Assembly (NCBI GenBank): GCA_964542455.1
Contig: CAZIUC010000001.1
Coordinates: 1-64,000, forward strand
Source of the DNA: PFJX01 sp964542455
GTDB lineage: Bacteria; Pseudomonadota; Gammaproteobacteria; Burkholderiales; Thiobacillaceae
Direction: 5' to 3'
Length of the DNA: 64,000 nt
The notes below the pieces were generated by a model, which made no database searches, was not told the origin of the DNA, and worked only from the letters and a program-made list of their open reading frames with translations. Both the position numbers and the translations under genes were made by a program. Within the stretch, counting starts at the first letter, position 1. Each line of letters starts with the position of its first letter. Below are positions 16,338 through 24,557 of this stretch, in pieces.

Positions 16338-16484
16338 GTGGACTCTCCGGGTGGGGGCGAAGGCTGCCCCGAGATGGGCGGTTCACAGGCTGCGGCGATA
16401 TCCACCACTCGTCTGGACGCTGGCGCACATAACGCACATGACGGTTGAGGCACGCGGCCAACGCCGAACAAGCGCCAGAGGGAG

Positions 16485-16676
16485 TGGTCTCCCCCTTTTT
16501 CAAAGGGAGAATAAGGGGTACCGAAGGGTATAAGCAGGGACTTGGCCGCCGTCTTTTGGCGGCTTAGTCCTTCGCTTAGGGGCTTAATCAGGGGCTTCAT
16601 CAGATTTAGCGACGTTTGCCTGTGCGGCCGTCTCAGAAATCCCCCCTAACCCCCCTTTGAAAAAGGGGGGGGACCT
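16485..16676. repeat. G/C-run element between two Crp/Fnr genes
   Basis: Two hairpin units, CCCCCTTTTTCAAAGGGAG (about 16490) and CCCCCTAACCCCCCTTTGAA...AGGGGGG (16640-16672), face each other as in the 2222-2413 element; the terminal CTCGTTAGC ends are not preserved. It occupies most of the 347-bp gap 16338-16684. Confidence 0.6.
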
Positions 16677-16684
16677 CATATGAA

Positions 16685-17404
16685 TCAGTGAAGCCGTGAA
16701 CCCGAGAGCAAACGATCATTCTCCTTCTTGACCACCGCATAGCACTCGCACACCCGAGCCTCCAGGCCCTTGCGGTCGAGCACGGTGATGTGGCCGCGGT
16801 GGTAATCGATCAGGCCGGCCCGATGAAGATTGCCGGCTGCCTCGGTGACTCCCTCGCGGCGCACCCCGAGCATGTTGGCGATCAGTTCCTGAGTCATGAC
16901 CAATTCGTTCGATGGGAGGCGGTCGAGGCTGAGGAGCAGCCAGCGGCAGAGTTGCTGGTCCAGGGAATGATGCCGGTTGCATACCGCCGTCTGCGCCATC
17001 TGGGTCAGCAATGCCTGGGTGTAGCGAAGCAGAAGACGCTGCATCGGGCCGGCGCGAAAGAACTCCGCCTTCAACAGCGGACCCTTCAAGCGGTAGGCGT
17101 GGCCGGCACTTTGCACCACGGCCTGGCTGGTGGTGGTTTCTCCACCCATGAACAGGGCAACGCCGACGAGGCCTTCGTTGCCGACCACGGCAATCTCGGC
17201 CGAGGCGCCATCCTCCATCACGTAAAGCAGGGAGACGATGCAGGTAGTGGGGAAATAGACGTGGTGCATCGGCTTGCCAGGTTCGCAAACCGTCTCGCCG
17301 AGCGGCAGCGGAACCAGTTCCAGATGCGCCGAGAGGTGCGCGTATTCCTCGGGGGGCAGGGCGGCAGGTAGGTGGTTCCGCGGGGGTGCGTCGTTGCTGA
17401 GCAT
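16685..17404 (-). CDS. Crp/Fnr family transcriptional regulator, paralogue B
   Basis: 239 aa. It has a cNMP-binding-like N-domain (about 25-125: MHHVYFPTTCIVSLLYVMED, IAVVGNEGLVGVALFMGG), a dimer helix (RLLLRYTQALLTQMAQTAVC), and a winged HTH (about 170-225: MTQELIANMLGVRREGVTEA). Closely similar to paralogue C at 19199-19942, with shared blocks such as LPLGE, QTAxCNRHHS and LCRWLLLxLDR, so a duplication is clear. Ligand and targets unknown. The start ATG 17404 is followed by an ordinary cytoplasmic N-terminus. Confidence 0.92.
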   Translation of the reverse strand: MLSNDAPPRNHLPAALPPEEYAHLSAHLELVPLPLGETVCEPGKPMHHVYFPTTCIVSLLYVMEDGASAEIAVVGNEGLVGVALFMGGETTTSQAVVQSAGHAYRLKGPLLKAEFFRAGPMQRLLLRYTQALLTQMAQTAVCNRHHSLDQQLCRWLLLSLDRLPSNELVMTQELIANMLGVRREGVTEAAGNLHRAGLIDYHRGHITVLDRKGLEARVCECYAVVKKENDRLLSGSRLH

Positions 17405-17803
17405 GAATGATCTCGAAGTATCGGACGGGCAATGACCTTTCCGGCGGGCTCATATCACATGAATTAGCACATCGATCATAGACCGGCGCCAATACATTCC
17501 ACGTAGGGGATTTATTTAGCCAAGTTGCGCCGCTACGTAGGCCAGGGCGGGAAGGCCAAGCGCGAGGAATTCGTCGAATCCCGCCGATTCCCGATGGCGG
17601 CCGCGAGGAGTTTTGATCACTTATGTGCGTCAGCAGACAGACGGCGCCGAACGCGCTCCCCAATATCGAACCATCGGAGCCAAAGCAATGTCCGCCGCGC
17701 GGCGACCCGCGAAGGTCGCGGGCGACGCGTTCCCGGCGAAGAGAAGAGGGTCCGGCATGAGCTGCCGAACCTCACACCCAATCTCGTTACCTCAGGATCA
17801 AAA
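17405..17803. other. 399-bp divergent spacer without a supported gene
   Basis: It separates the Crp/Fnr gene (minus) from the Cys-repeat protein (plus) and must hold both promoters. The frame upstream of ATG 17804 is open back to 17525 but shows no signal peptide or domain. I see no repeat or RNA gene here. Confidence 0.6.
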
Positions 17804-18385
17804 ATGAAAACTTTCAATATCAACATCCTCCTGCTGGCACTCGGCATGACGGTAAACGCCGGCGCGATGGCGGAAGGAATTTCCAAACCCGACTACAAGG
17901 CCGGCAAGGACAAGATTGCGCTCGAGTACAAGGCAAGCAAGGCGAACTGCGCGCCCTTGGCCGGCAACCTGAACGATATTTGCGTGGCCGAGGCCAAGGG
18001 CCAGGAAAAAGTCGCCCTCGCCGAACTCGAAACCAGCTACAAGCCCACCCGGAAGAACCACTACCTGGCGCTCGTCGCCAAGGCGGATGCCGACTATGCG
18101 GTGGCCAATGAAAAGTGCGACGACGTGGCCGGCAACGTGAAAGATGTTTGTGTGAAGCAAGCGAAAGCCGCGCAAACCAGCGTCAAGGCCAGCGCCAAGG
18201 CTGAACTGAAAACCTCGGCCGCGACAGCCACCGCCAGGACCGAGATCAAAGAGGCCCGGAAGGACGCCGCGGCGGACACGCTGGACGCCCAATACAAGGT
18301 GGCGAAGGAAAAGTGCGACGCCCTGGCCGGTGGTGCAAAGGAGGTTTGTGTGAATCAAGCCAAAGCGCGCTTCGGTAAATCGTAA
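17804..18385 (+). CDS. exported protein with three C-X10-C repeats
   Basis: 193 aa from ATG 17804, the only start giving a signal peptide (1-23, ends AGAMAEG). The mature protein contains three related units: KANCAPLAGNLNDICVAEAK, NEKCDDVAGNVKDVCVKQAK and KEKCDALAGGAKEVCVNQAK, each with two cysteines ten residues apart and separated by Ala/Lys/Glu-rich helical linkers. The six cysteines suggest disulphide-stapled helical hairpins in the periplasm. It is similar to uncharacterised exported proteins of Betaproteobacteria. It is followed by OsmB-like and small lipoprotein genes on the same strand. Function unknown. Confidence 0.85.
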   Translation: MKTFNINILLLALGMTVNAGAMAEGISKPDYKAGKDKIALEYKASKANCAPLAGNLNDICVAEAKGQEKVALAELETSYKPTRKNHYLALVAKADADYAVANEKCDDVAGNVKDVCVKQAKAAQTSVKASAKAELKTSAATATARTEIKEARKDAAADTLDAQYKVAKEKCDALAGGAKEVCVNQAKARFGKS

Positions 18386-18392
18386 GTCGGAA

Positions 18393-18417
18393 CCGCCCGG
18401 CACACCGTACCGGGCGG
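18393..18417 (+). terminator. hairpin after the C-X10-C repeat gene
   Basis: 8-bp stem CCGCCCGG / CCGGGCGG, 7 bp after the stop codon. There is no U-run, so termination efficiency is uncertain. Confidence 0.4.
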
Positions 18418-18449
18418 ATCACAGCCAACATTAAGATAGAGGTAATCAC

Positions 18450-18659
18450 ATGAAATCCATGCATAAATTCGCGCTCGGTGGCGCTGTCGCGGCCATGCTG
18501 CTTGGTGGTTGTGCCGGAATGTCCGCGCAGGACAAGAACACCGCCATCGGCGCCGGAGTCGGCGCAGTTGGCGGTGCCATTCTGACCGGCGGCAGCACGG
18601 TCGGAACCGTGGGCGGCGCCGCCGTTGGCGGTGTGATCGGCCACGAAGTCGGGAAGTGA
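18450..18659 (+). CDS. OsmB-like glycine-zipper lipoprotein
   Basis: 69 aa. Lipobox LGGC (Cys 21) and a glycine-zipper membrane segment (about 31-69: AIGAGVGAVGGAILTGGSTV ... GGAAVGGVIGHEVG). This is the architecture of osmotically inducible lipoprotein OsmB. It is predicted to be anchored in the envelope and to respond to osmotic or envelope stress. It lies between the C-X10-C protein and another small lipoprotein, all plus-strand. Confidence 0.88.
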   Translation: MKSMHKFALGGAVAAMLLGGCAGMSAQDKNTAIGAGVGAVGGAILTGGSTVGTVGGAAVGGVIGHEVGK

Positions 18660-18668
18660 TCTATGACC

Positions 18669-18707
18669 CCCGCGCCACGCCGCCCCACCTGGTCGGCGTG
18701 GCGCGGG
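18669..18707 (+). terminator. long hairpin between OsmB-like and lipoprotein genes
   Basis: A perfect 14-bp stem, CCCGCGCCACGCCG / CGGCGTGGCGCGGG, with an 11-base loop. No U-run follows, so it could terminate, or separate the expression of the two genes. Confidence 0.5.
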
Positions 18708-18753
18708 ACCACCACCGTTCGCCCACCGGCGAGCGGACCAACAGGAGAGCACC

Positions 18754-18960
18754 ATGACGAAATTCGGAAAAATCCTCGGCGCTGGCTTGGCCGCCAGCGT
18801 GCTGCTGATCGCGCTACCCGGTTGCCAGAAGCAGGAAGGCCCGATGGAAGTGGCCGGCAAGAAGGTCGACGACGCGGTGGACAAGACCGGGCAGAAGATT
18901 GAACAAGCCGGTGAAAATATCCAGGACGCGGCCAAAGGCAACAACAGCGGCAAGTATTAG
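18754..18960 (+). CDS. small amphipathic lipoprotein, paralogue of 14932-15159
   Basis: 68 aa. MTKFGKILGAGLAASVLLIA with lipobox LPGC, then QKQEGPMEVAGKKVDDAVDK and an amphipathic helix ending QDAAKGNNSGKY. Clear paralogue of the protein at 14932-15159. AGGAG precedes the ATG. Predicted envelope lipoprotein; function unknown. Confidence 0.85.
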   Translation: MTKFGKILGAGLAASVLLIALPGCQKQEGPMEVAGKKVDDAVDKTGQKIEQAGENIQDAAKGNNSGKY

Positions 18961-19035
18961 CCCTGGAAACGGCAGCAGCTGACCGCTCGCTTACCCTCGG
19001 GAAGCCTCATGGATAGTCGCGTTCGCGCCTTCGAT

Positions 19036-19183
19036 AAGGTGCTTTTCGCGTTAGCTGGTGATGCGGTTGGCGCGGTGGTTCCCCCCTTTATCAAAGGGGG
19101 GCAGGGGGGATTTTCGGACGCTTGCACAGGCTCCAGCCCTGGATAAATCCCCCTCATTCCCCCTTTAGAAAAGGGGGAGGCCA
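19036..19183. mobile_element. G/C-run inverted-repeat element, right end lost
   Basis: The left end AAGGTGCTTTTCGCGTTAGC (from 19036), hairpin CCCCCCTTTATCAAAGGGGG, the shared motif GGGGGGATTTTCGGACG, and a second hairpin CCCCCTTTAGAAAAGGGGG (19160-19178) closely follow the 2222-2413 copy. The right terminal repeat is not found. It fills the 238-bp gap 18961-19198. Confidence 0.7.
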
Positions 19184-19198
19184 CGCCCTCGGGCGCGT

Positions 19199-19942
19199 TC
19201 AGTGGGCGCTGGCATCTGTGTCCTGGCGATAGCGCACGTCGGACAGCAGTCGCTTCAGTTCCGTCTTGACCACCGCATAGCATTCGCAGACGCGCCCCTC
19301 CAGGCCTCGGCGATCGAGCACGGCGATGTGGCCGCGGCGGTAACTGATCACCCCCGCGCGCTGCAGATTCCCGGCGGCCTCGGTGATGCCTTCTCGGCGC
19401 ACGCCGAGCATGCTGGCGATCAATTCCTGGGTCATGACCAAATCGTTCGTCGCCATGCGATCGAGCGTCAGCAACAACCAGCGGCAGAGTTGCTGTTCCA
19501 CCGAATGGTGCCGATTGCAGGCAGCGGTCTGCGCCATCTGGGTCATCAGCGCCTGGGTGTAGCGCAGCAACAAGCGCTGCATCAGACCGGCGCGGTTGAA
19601 CTCCTCAAGCAGCTTGCGGCTTTCCAGCCGGTAGGCGTGGCCCGCGGTCTGCACCACCGCCGCGCTGGACGTGGTATTTCCACCCATGAACAGCGAAACA
19701 CCGACAACGCCCTCATTACCCACTCCGGCGGATTCGGCCGAAGCGCCATCCGCCATGACGTAGTGCAGCGAGACGATGGCGGTGGTGGGGAAATAGGCGT
19801 GCGGCATCTGGCCGCCGGGTTCGTAGAGCATTTCACCGAGCGGCAACGGGACGAGTTGCAGATGCGCGGCCAGGGACTCGAATTCCGCCGTGGGCAGGGC
19901 GGCGAGAAGATGGTTGTGATTCGGGCTAGGAGGTGTGGACAT
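19199..19942 (-). CDS. Crp/Fnr family transcriptional regulator, paralogue C
   Basis: 247 aa. cNMP-like sensor domain (about 25-125: PHAYFPTTAIVSLHYVMADG, AGVGNEGVVGVSLFMGG) and winged HTH (about 172-228: MTQELIASMLGVRREGITEA, RRGHIAVLDRRGLEGRV). Very similar to paralogue B. Its ATG (19942) overlaps the 3' end of the response regulator-PAS gene by 17 bp, so it is the last gene of the minus-strand signalling operon and is probably translationally coupled to it. It is thus a candidate output regulator of that pathway, but no signal input is visible in its own sequence. Confidence 0.92.
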   Translation of the reverse strand: MSTPPSPNHNHLLAALPTAEFESLAAHLQLVPLPLGEMLYEPGGQMPHAYFPTTAIVSLHYVMADGASAESAGVGNEGVVGVSLFMGGNTTSSAAVVQTAGHAYRLESRKLLEEFNRAGLMQRLLLRYTQALMTQMAQTAACNRHHSVEQQLCRWLLLTLDRMATNDLVMTQELIASMLGVRREGITEAAGNLQRAGVISYRRGHIAVLDRRGLEGRVCECYAVVKTELKRLLSDVRYRQDTDASAH

Positions 19943-20774
19943 CGCTGAGCGTCAATTCCTTGCTGGTGACTTCCACGCCGATCCCGCGATAACCAATGAA
20001 GCGGCTGGATTGGGTGAACATCGGCTCGCCACTCACCCGGAACTGTTGTTTCGAGCCATCGGCGTTGACGCGGCTGAACAGGAAATCCAGGAAGGGTTGG
20101 CGGGTGGCGATGGTCGCCTGCAGGATCTCCCGCTCCGCCTCATTCCAGCCCGCCGCCCGAACCGCCCCGATATCTCCCGCCAGGCCGTCCACCTGGATGC
20201 CGAGCATTTCCAGGACCGGGCCGGAAACCTTGGTGAAGTGCATGTTCTCGTCCTGCTCCCAGTACCAGTCGGAGGCCAGTTCGGTGAGGCTGCGATAGCG
20301 CGCTTCGCTCTCGCGCAGTTCGGCGGTCCGATCCCGCACCGTCTGTTCCAGTTCCTGGTTGTAGTCCTCGAGTTTTTTGTACAACAGGCGTACTTCCAGC
20401 ATGTTGTGGATGCGCGTCCTGGCTTCAACCAGATCGAACGGCTTGCTGATGAAGTCCCTCGCGCCGGCCTGCAGGGCGCGCAGCTTGTGGCCGGGTTGGG
20501 CGGTGATCACCAGCACGGGCAGGTAGCCATCCGCTTCGTTGGTCTTGAGGCCTTCCATCACCTGGAATCCATCCATGCCGGGCATCTGCAGGTCGAGCAG
20601 AATCAGGTCGTAGTGGATATTGCGATGCAGCGCGCAGACTTCGCTCGGATTCATGGTCGTGTCCACGTTCTGGTAGCCGGCTTCACGCAGCAGATCTTCC
20701 AGCAACTGCACATTGGCTTCCTGGTCGTCCACGATCAGGACATTGGCGTTCAGAATTTCTTGTTCGCTAATCAT
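19926..20774 (-). CDS. response regulator with C-terminal PAS domain
   Basis: 282 aa from ATG 20774 (MISEQEILNANVLIVDDQEA). CheY-like receiver at 10-128 with acidic pair D16/D17, phospho-acceptor Asp61 (LILLDLQMPG), and conserved T and K (ITAQ, SKPFD). A coiled coil at about 128-165 is followed by a PAS domain (about 165-275: YRSLTELASDWYWEQDENMH). No DNA-binding or enzymatic output, so it probably works by protein contact. The receiver is a close relative of that in the next gene upstream (20833-21789), a duplication. It is third in the kinase-GGDEF-PAS-Crp operon. Confidence 0.92.
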   Translation of the reverse strand: MISEQEILNANVLIVDDQEANVQLLEDLLREAGYQNVDTTMNPSEVCALHRNIHYDLILLDLQMPGMDGFQVMEGLKTNEADGYLPVLVITAQPGHKLRALQAGARDFISKPFDLVEARTRIHNMLEVRLLYKKLEDYNQELEQTVRDRTAELRESEARYRSLTELASDWYWEQDENMHFTKVSGPVLEMLGIQVDGLAGDIGAVRAAGWNEAEREILQATIATRQPFLDFLFSRVNADGSKQQFRVSGEPMFTQSSRFIGYRGIGVEVTSKELTLSDVHTS

Positions 20775-20832
20775 TGTGTTTGTCCGAGTTCGTTTACTTG
20801 CTGAGACCCCAATCCTGTGAGGACAACTCACG

Positions 20833-21789
20833 TCAACCTCGCGCCATCGCCGCCTGGCCGCCGCGCGTTGCGATACGGTAGCCGTTCTTGCCCGAGTGCT
20901 TGGCCTCATACAAGGCCAGATCCGCGCGCTTGATCAGCGTTTCCACATCCTCCCCATGCAGGGGATAGATGCCGACACCGACGCTGGCGGTCACGTTCAC
21001 GCCGCGGTCTTGGATGCGATAGGGTTGTGACACGGCCTGGATTACTTTTGACGCCAGCTTGGCCACGGCGTCGGCATGGCTTATTTCCCACAAGCCGATC
21101 ACGAATTCGTCGCCCCCCATGCGCGCCACCGTGTCCTCTTGCCGTACCGTGGCCTCCAGACGCACGGCGACCATCCTCAGCAGCGCGTCACCCGCATCGT
21201 GCCCCAGGGTGTCATTGACCTGCTTGAACCCGTCCAGATCCAGATACATCACCGCCATCGTGCTCTTGTTCCTGTGCGCATGGGCGATGGCCAACGCAAG
21301 CCGATCGAATAACAGCCGTCTATTCGGCAGCCCGGTCAGCGAGTCATGCAGCGCCAGGGATTCCAGCGCACGGCTGTAATCCTCCAGTTGCGTGTACAAC
21401 AAGCGCACTTCCAGAAGGTTGTGAATGCGCATCCTGGCTTCCATCAAATCGAATGGTTTGCTGATGAAGTCCTTCGCGCCGGCGGCCAGCGCCCGCAGCT
21501 TGAGGTCCGGCTCGGCCGTCATCACGAGCACGGGAAGGTAACCATCGGCTTCGATTTCCTTCAGGCCTTCCATGACCTGAAAGCCATCCATGCCAGGCAT
21601 TTTCAGATCGAGCACGATCAGATCGTAGTGATGGGCGCGATGCAGTTCACAAACGGCATGGGGGTCCATTGTCGACGCAATGCGGCGATAGCCGGCATCA
21701 CCCAGCATTTCCTCCAGCAATATCACATTGGCTTCCTTGTCATCCACGATCAGGATGCTGGCGGCAAAAATAGCGTCGGAACTGATCAT
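20833..21789 (-). CDS. response regulator diguanylate cyclase (REC-GGDEF)
   Basis: 318 aa. Receiver at 10-128 with phospho-acceptor Asp61, a short coiled coil (about 128-145), then a GGDEF domain (about 145-310) with an intact active-site motif GGDEF at 225-229 and an intact product-inhibition site RQED at 216-219, five residues before it. It is predicted to make cyclic di-GMP upon phosphorylation by the kinase encoded just upstream; the start codon overlaps the kinase stop by one base (TAATG). No EAL domain. Confidence 0.95.
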   Translation of the reverse strand: MISSDAIFAASILIVDDKEANVILLEEMLGDAGYRRIASTMDPHAVCELHRAHHYDLIVLDLKMPGMDGFQVMEGLKEIEADGYLPVLVMTAEPDLKLRALAAGAKDFISKPFDLMEARMRIHNLLEVRLLYTQLEDYSRALESLALHDSLTGLPNRRLLFDRLALAIAHAHRNKSTMAVMYLDLDGFKQVNDTLGHDAGDALLRMVAVRLEATVRQEDTVARMGGDEFVIGLWEISHADAVAKLASKVIQAVSQPYRIQDRGVNVTASVGVGIYPLHGEDVETLIKRADLALYEAKHSGKNGYRIATRGGQAAMARG

Positions 21790-24344
21790 TACGCGAGTTC
21801 CGGCATCCCCGCGCCGTCTGATTCGGTTTCCGCGAGCGCCAGCGCCTCATCCAGCGCCGCCAGGAATTCGTTGACTTTGATCGGCTTGGTGAGATAGCGG
21901 AAAAACCCAGCTTCCAGGCCCTTCTCGATATCACGCGGCATGGCATTGGCACTGATGGCGAGCACCGGAATGCGTGCCGTCAGCGGATCTTCACGCAGAA
22001 TTTGCAGCACTTGAAAGCCGCTGATGCCAGGCAAATTGATGTCCATGAGGATCACATCCGGGTGATGCGCGCGCGTCAGCGCGATGCCGAGGTTGCCATC
22101 ATTCGCGCTCAGCAGGCACATATGCGGGTGGTCCTCGATGATTTGCTCGACCAGCATCAGGTTGGCCGGATTGTCTTCCACATAGAGCAGGGTGCGCAGC
22201 GCCGCGTTTCCCTGGGCTTGCGGCGATAATTGAGTGGGCATCGTATTGCCGGGAGCAAGTTGTGGCATCACGTCCCTGCCCATTTCGATCCAGAACTCGC
22301 TTCCCACCCCGACCGTGCTTTCCACACCGATGCCGCCGCCCATCAGCTCAACCAGTTGCTTGGCGACCACCAGGCCGATACCCGTCCCTTCTTCGCTGCC
22401 CGCTTCTTGTCCGAGGCGATTGAACGGCTGAAACAGCTGCGCCATTTTTTCCGCGGGCAAGCCCATGCCGCTGTCCTTGATGCTGATACGTATGCGTTCC
22501 GGCGTGCTCGCGGTGCACGCCACCATGACGGTTCCATGCGCGCGGTTGTATTTGATCGCATTGGAAAGCAGGTTGATCAGCACCTGCTTGACCCGGATTT
22601 GATCGGCATTGATAAACCAACTGTTGTCGCATGGCAGAAAGTTCATATGGATGCCGCGCTGTTGCGCCTGCGGTTCGATCATGGCCTGGCACTCGCGCAT
22701 GACCTCGCTCAGCGACACCGCTTCTCGCGATAGCGAGAGCTTGCCGGACTCGATCACAGCGAGATCGAGTATTTCGTTGATCAGATCCAGTAGATACCAG
22801 CCCGCTTTGATGATCTGGTGCAGCCTGACCCCCTGAGCGTCGGTTGGCGGCGGTGAACCACTCTCCAACAACTGAGCGAAGCCGAGGATGGCATTGAGCG
22901 GCGTGCGCAACTCATGGCTCATGTTGGAAAGAAAATTCGATTTGGCGAGGTTGGCTTTTTCCGCCACCAATTTGGCGCTTTCCAATTCGGCGTTCTTGTC
23001 CAGCAGCACCTGGTCCAGGCGTTTGCGCTCGGTGACATCGCGCGCGGCGGCGAACACGCCCTGTAGCTTGCCGTCAGCACTGTAGATGGTGGCCGCGTTG
23101 TAGGACACCACCGTTTCCCCGTTGCGCTTGTGGTTCGCGGTGAGTTCGTAGTCGGTCACTTTCTTTTCGCTCAGTACCCGCTTGATGCCCGCCTCGGCCC
23201 GCTCCGGATCGGTGAAATAATGCTTGAACGGGGTGCCGATCAACTCGTCGCGCGCGCGGCCGGTGAGCGCCTCCATCTGTTGGTTGACGTCGGTAATGAT
23301 GCCGGCCGGATCGGTCGTCATCAGCGCGTCGATGTTGGATTCGATGAGCGAGCGCGTGTAGAACTGCAGGTCGCGCAAGGCCTGCTGCGCGGCATATTCC
23401 CCGGTGACATCGCGGAACACCAATACGGCGCCGATCACCTGACCGTCGCGGTCGCGAATCGGCGCGCAACTGTCGGCGATATCGCACTCGCTACCATCGT
23501 GAGCAATCAGTACGGTGTGGTTGGCCAGGCCCTGGATCGTGCCATGCGCCAAAGTATCGATTACCGGGATGGTGGCGGGGAGACGGGTTTCCTTGTTGAT
23601 GATGTGAAAAATCTCGTCCACCGGGAGACCGGTGGCGTCCGCCTGCGTCCAACCGGTGAGCTTTTGCGCCAAGGGGTTCAGGAGCGTCACACGCCCTTCG
23701 GCATCGGTGGCGATCACCGCGTCACCAATGGAGTTGAGCGTCACGGCGAGCCTTTCCTCGCTGACCTGCAAGGTGACGTTGGCCTGCTGCAGTTGTTTAT
23801 TCGTTTCCTCCTGAACCTCGAGTAAATGCTGTCGCTCCGCCTCGACCTGCTTGCGCGCGGTGTTGTCCGTGCCGATCAATAGATAACCGATGATGGCGCG
23901 TTGATCGTCGCGCAGCGCGGTGACCGACACGACGGCCGGAAAGCGGCTGCCGTCCTTGCGGATGTAGGTCAGCTCGTAGATGTCCTCGATGCCGCGCGAG
24001 GCTTTGAACACCAATGCCTCGAAGCCCGGCTCGATCTGGGTTCCGAGTTCGACGCTCAAGGCCTTGGCGCGCGCGATCACTTCTTGCGGATCGGAAATGT
24101 CGGCCGGGGTGATCCTGTTCAGGACATCGGCGGCCGCGTAGCCCAGCATGCACTCCGCGCCGACGTTGAATATCTGAATGACGCCCTTCTCGTCGGTGGC
24201 GATACTCGAAAAATTGGCGCTGTTGAGGATCGCATTCTGCAAGGCGCCGGTTTTCAGCAACGTGACCTGACGCCGCGCTTCGCTACTGCCTTCCGCCTTT
24301 CCGGCGGCGTCGGCGAGGGTGGGCGCGTTTCCTGGTTCAGACAT
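21789..24344 (-). CDS. hybrid sensor histidine kinase (PAS x3, HisKA, HATPase, REC)
   Basis: 851 aa from ATG 24344 (MSEPGNAPTL). There are no membrane segments, so a soluble kinase. It has three PAS domains (about 40-165, 185-310 and 320-440; segments IATDEKGVIQIFNVGAECML, VIATDAEGRVTLLNPLAQKL and LMTTDPAGIITDVNQQMEAL), a coiled coil, and HisKA with the phospho-His in SNMSHELRTPLNAILGF. HATPase_c follows with N (LSNAIKYN), G1 (IKDSGMGLPAEKM) and G2 (GTGIGLVVAKQLVELMGG) boxes. The C-terminal receiver carries the acceptor in VILMDINLPG. First gene of a four-gene operon feeding a diguanylate cyclase, a REC-PAS protein and a Crp/Fnr regulator. Confidence 0.95.
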   Translation of the reverse strand: MSEPGNAPTLADAAGKAEGSSEARRQVTLLKTGALQNAILNSANFSSIATDEKGVIQIFNVGAECMLGYAAADVLNRITPADISDPQEVIARAKALSVELGTQIEPGFEALVFKASRGIEDIYELTYIRKDGSRFPAVVSVTALRDDQRAIIGYLLIGTDNTARKQVEAERQHLLEVQEETNKQLQQANVTLQVSEERLAVTLNSIGDAVIATDAEGRVTLLNPLAQKLTGWTQADATGLPVDEIFHIINKETRLPATIPVIDTLAHGTIQGLANHTVLIAHDGSECDIADSCAPIRDRDGQVIGAVLVFRDVTGEYAAQQALRDLQFYTRSLIESNIDALMTTDPAGIITDVNQQMEALTGRARDELIGTPFKHYFTDPERAEAGIKRVLSEKKVTDYELTANHKRNGETVVSYNAATIYSADGKLQGVFAAARDVTERKRLDQVLLDKNAELESAKLVAEKANLAKSNFLSNMSHELRTPLNAILGFAQLLESGSPPPTDAQGVRLHQIIKAGWYLLDLINEILDLAVIESGKLSLSREAVSLSEVMRECQAMIEPQAQQRGIHMNFLPCDNSWFINADQIRVKQVLINLLSNAIKYNRAHGTVMVACTASTPERIRISIKDSGMGLPAEKMAQLFQPFNRLGQEAGSEEGTGIGLVVAKQLVELMGGGIGVESTVGVGSEFWIEMGRDVMPQLAPGNTMPTQLSPQAQGNAALRTLLYVEDNPANLMLVEQIIEDHPHMCLLSANDGNLGIALTRAHHPDVILMDINLPGISGFQVLQILREDPLTARIPVLAISANAMPRDIEKGLEAGFFRYLTKPIKVNEFLAALDEALALAETESDGAGMPELA

Positions 24345-24557
24345 GGTTGAGTTCCATAAAAAGCGGACGATGATCCGGAGGCGACGGCACAGGCGGGGCC
24401 GACAACAGAAGATCCGGTCGCCACAGTCGGAATAGACATTACGTCCGTTCCAAGGACGTTGTTGATCATCACCGCCTTTTCGAAGGCCATCTGTACGTTG
24501 GCACACACAGGCAGCGCTCGATACAGGTTCGCTCGATGGGGATGGCGCCCCGCCCGT

